Shown: positions 60,796-64,000 of the stretch, in pieces
Layout: every line of letters begins with the position of its first letter
How positions within the stretch are numbered: position 1 is the stretch's first letter
NCBI RefSeq assembly: GCF_000425565.1
Contig: NZ_AUDR01000015.1
Span: 124,001-188,000, forward strand
Source of the DNA: Tepidiphilus margaritifer DSM 15129
GTDB taxonomy: Bacteria > Pseudomonadota > Gammaproteobacteria > Burkholderiales > Rhodocyclaceae
Reading direction: 5' to 3'
DNA: 64,000 bases
Notes under the pieces: model-generated
What the model was told of the DNA's origin: nothing
Databases searched by the model: none
Seen by the model: the letters and a program-made list of their open reading frames with translations, nothing else
Position numbers and translations under genes: made by a program

Positions 60796-61394
60796 AACTG
60801 CTTTTCGACCTCTTCCCCGTACTCGTCTTCTTCCTCGCCTATCGCCTCGCCGGGCTCTTTCCTGACGCCCTCGCCCCTTTGGGGATGGCGATGGGGGCGG
60901 CTCCCTCGACCCTGCCGCTCATGGCCGCCACCGCGGCGACGATGCTCGCCACCGCCGTCCAGATCCTGGCGTTGCGCCTGCGTGGGCGAACCGTCGATCG
61001 CATGTTGTGGGTGAGTTTCGTTCTGGTCTCGGGTCTGGGCGGCGCCACGATCTTCCTGCACGACCCCGTCTTCATCCAGTGGAAACCCACGGCGCTCTAC
61101 TGGAGCTTTGCCGCCGCACTCATCGGCGCACGGCTCTTGCACCGCAACCTGATCCGCAGCGCCATGCAGGCGCAGCTGCGACTGCCCGATCCCGTCTGGG
61201 CGCGACTCTCCGACCTGTGGAGCGCATTCTTCGTCCTCCTCGGTGCGCTGAATCTCTACGTCGCCTGGAATTACTCCGAAACCACCTGGGTAAATTTCAA
61301 GCTCTTCGGTACCCTGGGCGCGATGCTGCTCTTCGTGCTCGCCCAATCCCTGTGGCTGTCCCGTCATCTCGAGGAGGAACGAACCGATGCCTGA
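60792..61394 (+). CDS. yciB: Septation protein A (YciB/IspZ family)
   Basis: 200-residue inner-membrane protein with five or six hydrophobic segments. Family stretches: KLLFDLFPVLVFFLAYRLAG, FVLVSGLGGATIFLHDPVFI QWKPT, and ALNLYVAWNYSETTWVNFKLFG. Involved in envelope integrity and septation in gammaproteobacteria. Its ATG overlaps the kinase stop, and its end overlaps bolA by 8 nt. Confidence 0.92.
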   Translation: MKLLFDLFPVLVFFLAYRLAGLFPDALAPLGMAMGAAPSTLPLMAATAATMLATAVQILALRLRGRTVDRMLWVSFVLVSGLGGATIFLHDPVFIQWKPTALYWSFAAALIGARLLHRNLIRSAMQAQLRLPDPVWARLSDLWSAFFVLLGALNLYVAWNYSETTWVNFKLFGTLGAMLLFVLAQSLWLSRHLEEERTDA

Positions 61395-61653
61395 ACCCGA
61401 TCGCGTCGCCGAGTTGCGCCAACGACTGCAAACGCTCGAACCGCTCGAACTCGAGATTCGCGACGACAGCGCCGCGCATGCCGGCCACGCCGGGGCCGCC
61501 GGCGGAGGGCATTACCGCGTGCGCATCGTCTCGCCGCGTTTCGCGGGATTGTCCCGGGTGCAACGCCATCGTCTGGTGTTCGCCGCCGCGGGCGACTTGA
61601 TGCAAAGGGGGATTCACGCGCTCGCCGTCACCGCGCTCGCCCCGGGTGAATGA
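61387..61653 (+). CDS. bolA: BolA-family protein
   Basis: 88-residue BolA-like protein. LEPLELEIRDDSAAHAGH and HYRVRIVSPRFAGLSRVQRH contain the class I fold and the conserved His near the C-terminal helix (RLVFAAAGDLM). BolA proteins pair with monothiol glutaredoxins in iron-sulfur handling. Placement after yciB and before a parvulin is a typical betaproteobacterial order. Confidence 0.92.
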   Translation: MPEPDRVAELRQRLQTLEPLELEIRDDSAAHAGHAGAAGGGHYRVRIVSPRFAGLSRVQRHRLVFAAAGDLMQRGIHALAVTALAPGE

Positions 61654-61768
61654 GGCGCGCTTGCAGTTTGCTACAGGTCGATGAATTACTTTCGGCCGTC
61701 ATCGGTTACACTCGGATTCGCGGCGCGCATCGCGGCGCGCCGAAACCGTCATCCGTGAAAGGAAACCC

Positions 61769-62593
61769 ATGTACGCCAAACTCCGCACTCCCGTCCGGGC
61801 CGCCGTCCTCGGCCTCGGGCTCGTTGCCCTGCCTGCCATGGCGCAGAACGTGGCCAAGGTCAATGGCCAACCGATCCCCCAGATCTACATGGACGTGATC
61901 GTCAAGGAACAGGTCGCCCAAGGGCTGCCCGACAACGAGCAGCTGCGCCAGGCGGTCAAGGACGAGCTCATCCGCCGCGCCGTCATCGCCGAGCAGGCAA
62001 AGAAAGCCGGCCTCGACAAAAGCCCCGAAGTGAAGGCCGAGATGGAGCTCGCCCGCCAGGGCGTGCTCGTGCGCGCCTACCTCAAGGATTTCGTCGCCAA
62101 GAACCCCGTGAGCGAAGAAGAGATCAAGAACGCCTACGAGAAAATCAAGACGATGTACTCGGGCAACGAATTCCACACGCGCCACATCCTGGTGGAGAAC
62201 GAGGATCAGGCCAAGGACATCATCGCCAAGCTCGGGAAGGGCGCCTCGTGGGATGAGCTGGCCAAACAGTCGAAAGACCCCGGCAGCAAGGACAAGGGGG
62301 GCGACCTCGGCTGGGTGACGCCCGACATGTTCGTGCCCGACTTTGGCACGGCGCTGGGCAAGATGCAGAAGGGCGAGACCTCCAAGGCTCCGGTCAAGAC
62401 CCAGTTCGGCTACCACGTGATCCGCGTCGACGACGTGCGTCCGCAAACTCCGCCGCCGCTCGAGCAGATTCGGCCGCAGATCGAACAGCAGCTGCAGCAG
62501 CAGAAGATCCAGAAACACATCGAAGAGCTGGTCGCCAAGGCGAAAGTCGAAGAGGCTTCATCTTCCGGTTCCAAGGCGGGCAAGCCCGAGTAA
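61769..62593 (+). CDS. Periplasmic peptidyl-prolyl isomerase, parvulin type
   Basis: 274 residues. Signal peptide ends about residue 26 (ALPAMAQ). A SurA/PrsA-like N-terminal helical region is followed by one rotamase domain: FHTRHILVENEDQAKDII, SKDPGSKDKGGDLGWVTPDM and KTQFGYHVIRVDDVR. A Gln-rich helical tail ends the protein. Helps fold secreted and outer-membrane proteins. Confidence 0.93.
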   Translation: MYAKLRTPVRAAVLGLGLVALPAMAQNVAKVNGQPIPQIYMDVIVKEQVAQGLPDNEQLRQAVKDELIRRAVIAEQAKKAGLDKSPEVKAEMELARQGVLVRAYLKDFVAKNPVSEEEIKNAYEKIKTMYSGNEFHTRHILVENEDQAKDIIAKLGKGASWDELAKQSKDPGSKDKGGDLGWVTPDMFVPDFGTALGKMQKGETSKAPVKTQFGYHVIRVDDVRPQTPPPLEQIRPQIEQQLQQQKIQKHIEELVAKAKVEEASSSGSKAGKPE

Positions 62594-62607
62594 GGCTTTA
62601 CCCTGCT

Positions 62608-62638
62608 GCCCGACCTCCTCTCGGAGAGGGGGTCGGGC
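62608..62638. terminator. Hairpin between convergent genes
   Basis: GCCCGACC at 62608-62615 pairs with GGTCGGGC at 62631-62638, with further CTC/GAG pairing inside. It has no T-run on either side, so it may be a weak bidirectional terminator or RNA-end stabiliser between the parvulin and AsmA-like genes. Confidence 0.5.
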
Positions 62639-62649
62639 GCATCGACCTT

Positions 62650-64000
62650 TCAGCGCCGCTGCAGACCGCGCAGAAGCTCCTCGATCGCCGGGCCCACGGG
62701 CGGCACCGGCAGATCGGGGGCCGGCGCGAGGCGTCGCTTGATCGCCTCCTTGGCCACTTCTTTCGCCAATTCCTCCATCACGACGCGGTATTTCGGCGAG
62801 GTGATCGGTCCTTGCACTTCCAGCGGAATCGGCACGCCCAGCAAGATACCGAGCAAAGCATCCTGCCGCACCACAGGCAGGTCGGCGAGCAGGAGCGTGA
62901 AGCGCCACGCCAACCATGAACGGCGCAAGTCTACGCTGCCGGCTCCGCGCACCGTGAAGCGTTCGGTCCGGCCATAGAAATCCTGACTACGCAGCACCCC
63001 TCGTTCGAGCCGGGCACTGGCCGAGATCTCGGCAAAGGGGGTACGACCGCGATCGGCACTATTTCCTTTCTTGCCGCCCAAAACGGACGAAGCCTCGCGC
63101 AGCAAGCGATCGACGTCCACCCCCAGCACGGCGCCGTCGACGATGCGCGCCTGCACCCGTCCGGCAGCCGTCTCCAGCCACTGCGGCGGCGCCCAGCCAC
63201 GTCCCGTCACCGAGAAACGCGCCTCGCCTCGGCCGGTGAGCCGACTCGTGCCCTGAAGCGTGGTGAGCAGGGCCGCCACGTCCATCCCTTCGAGCATGCC
63301 TTCGGTCTGCCACGCCCGTTTGGCCGGTTCGATACGGCCGGTGAGCGCGAACCGTCCGCCGAAGGCGCCGCCCTGCAAGGAGTCGATCGCGAATGCCGCG
63401 TCCTGCCATCGTCCCTGCAAACGCACGTCGCGCGGCGCAACCCCTTGGGCCCGCTCACCGAGCCAAGGCTCGAGATCCAGGGTGTCGGCAGCGAGCACCA
63501 CTTCCCCACGAAGCGCAGCAGGGCTGAAGGAGCCCTTGCCGCGCACCGTGCTGCGATCGAGTTTTAACACCATATCGTCGAGGACGAGCGTCTGCCCGTC
63601 CCAGAGCACTCGCCCTTGTCCCTCGACCCGACGCAATGCCTGCGATGGGAGTGCGAACTCGTACCCTTGACTGGCGAGCCAGGCGCGAAGATCGGCGGCC
63701 GTGAGTGTGAGATCCCCGGCGAAGTTCCCACCCTGGATGCCTTCGGCGAATGTTCCCGTGACCCGGGCGGAGATTCCGAAAAAAACGCACTCCAGCCATC
63801 CGTCCAACGGCCGCGCGGGCACGAGCGGACCTGCTTCGAGCTGGCATGGGCCCAGGTGAAGTGCCTGGGCAGCACCCTCGCCATGCCAAAAAAGCTCGAC
63901 CGCGCGCAAACGAATCGATTCCACCGCGAAGGCCGCCGCGGATGCCCCCACGGCTCCGATCGTGGCTTCCGTTGCCGTCGCCCCCTTCGCCGGCCTGGAT
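62650..64000 (-). CDS. AsmA-family protein, N-terminus beyond window
   Basis: At least 450 C-terminal residues are visible; the frame stays open to the window edge. AsmA/YhdP-like repeats of beta strands appear, and the C-terminal signature LETAAGRVQARIVDGAVLGV DVDRLL with ERGVLRSQDFYGRTERFTV RGAGSVDLR is characteristic of AsmA-like proteins in lipid transport to the outer membrane. It ends with PGPITSPKYR-like VQGPITSPKYRVVMEEL and a Lys/Arg-rich tail. An internal GTG at 63951 is unlikely to be the true start. Confidence 0.88.
   Translation of the reverse strand, partial: SRPAKGATATEATIGAVGASAAAFAVESIRLRAVELFWHGEGAAQALHLGPCQLEAGPLVPARPLDGWLECVFFGISARVTGTFAEGIQGGNFAGDLTLTAADLRAWLASQGYEFALPSQALRRVEGQGRVLWDGQTLVLDDMVLKLDRSTVRGKGSFSPAALRGEVVLAADTLDLEPWLGERAQGVAPRDVRLQGRWQDAAFAIDSLQGGAFGGRFALTGRIEPAKRAWQTEGMLEGMDVAALLTTLQGTSRLTGRGEARFSVTGRGWAPPQWLETAAGRVQARIVDGAVLGVDVDRLLREASSVLGGKKGNSADRGRTPFAEISASARLERGVLRSQDFYGRTERFTVRGAGSVDLRRSWLAWRFTLLLADLPVVRQDALLGILLGVPIPLEVQGPITSPKYRVVMEELAKEVAKEAIKRRLAPAPDLPVPPVGPAIEELLRGLQRR

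Overview
The window reads as chromosomal DNA from a GC-rich betaproteobacterium. The gene orders tsaB-rimI-uracil-DNA glycosylase, pyrG-kdsA-eno-ftsB, psd-pssA-leuA and yciB-bolA-parvulin, together with ETF-ubiquinone oxidoreductase and an Acidithiobacillus-type sulfide:quinone oxidoreductase, suggest a respiratory, probably sulfur-oxidising bacterium. Hydrogenophilales-like lineages such as Tepidiphilus or Hydrogenophilus are my guess, not a demonstration. A chemoreceptor gene with a flagellar sigma-28 promoter implies a motile cell. The minor pilin genes, PilY1 and a major-type pilin imply type IV pili.

Layout. 1-4.4 kb: homoserine dehydrogenase (cut by the window edge), AlaA, a Mth938-like protein, a Bcp peroxiredoxin and a PIN-PhoH ATPase. 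4.5-11 kb: one transcription unit fimT-pilV-pilW-pilX-pilY1-pilE behind a sigma-70-like promoter. 11-20 kb: dsbB, a PilZ protein, tRNA-Pro, a gamma carbonic anhydrase, and a long leftward block (acetoacetyl-CoA synthetase, isochorismatase-like hydrolase, pyrG, kdsA, eno, ftsB). 20-29 kb: ETF-QO, an alpha-carbonic-anhydrase-like protein lacking two zinc histidines, psd-pssA, a leucine-rich leader peptide and leuA, a DUF2069 protein, YihY, a protein with a possible PilZ-like domain, tRNA-Leu and DedA.

29.6-36 kb is the accessory stretch. It holds a pilin with an AT-rich variable part, two unrecognised genes, a RelE/ParD-like toxin-antitoxin pair, two near-identical Rpn-family nuclease/transposase genes plus a third broken copy, a tviB-type UDP-sugar dehydrogenase between the two Rpn copies, and gmhB. 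36-42 kb: a beta-hydroxyacid dehydrogenase, a FIST-PAS-GGDEF(degenerate)-EAL protein, the chemoreceptor and a DUF1178 protein.

42-53 kb is the most interesting block. An ArsR-type regulator heads a leftward operon with archease, the RNA ligase RtcB and nicotinate phosphoribosyltransferase. Divergent from it is a rightward operon of RND efflux adaptor, RND pump, DUF2892 membrane protein, TolC-like channel and sulfide:quinone oxidoreductase. One perfect 16-bp palindrome overlaps the -35 elements of the predicted promoters for both directions. RNA repair and sulfide oxidation/efflux may therefore be one regulon.

53-64 kb: a tRNA Gly-Cys-Gly cluster, a likely IS remnant, LplT, a membrane flavin/NAD reductase, the overlapping tsaB-rimI-uracil-DNA glycosylase operon, an OmpR/EnvZ two-component pair, yciB, bolA, a periplasmic parvulin and an AsmA-like protein cut by the right edge. 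No CRISPR array, rRNA or complete IS element was seen.
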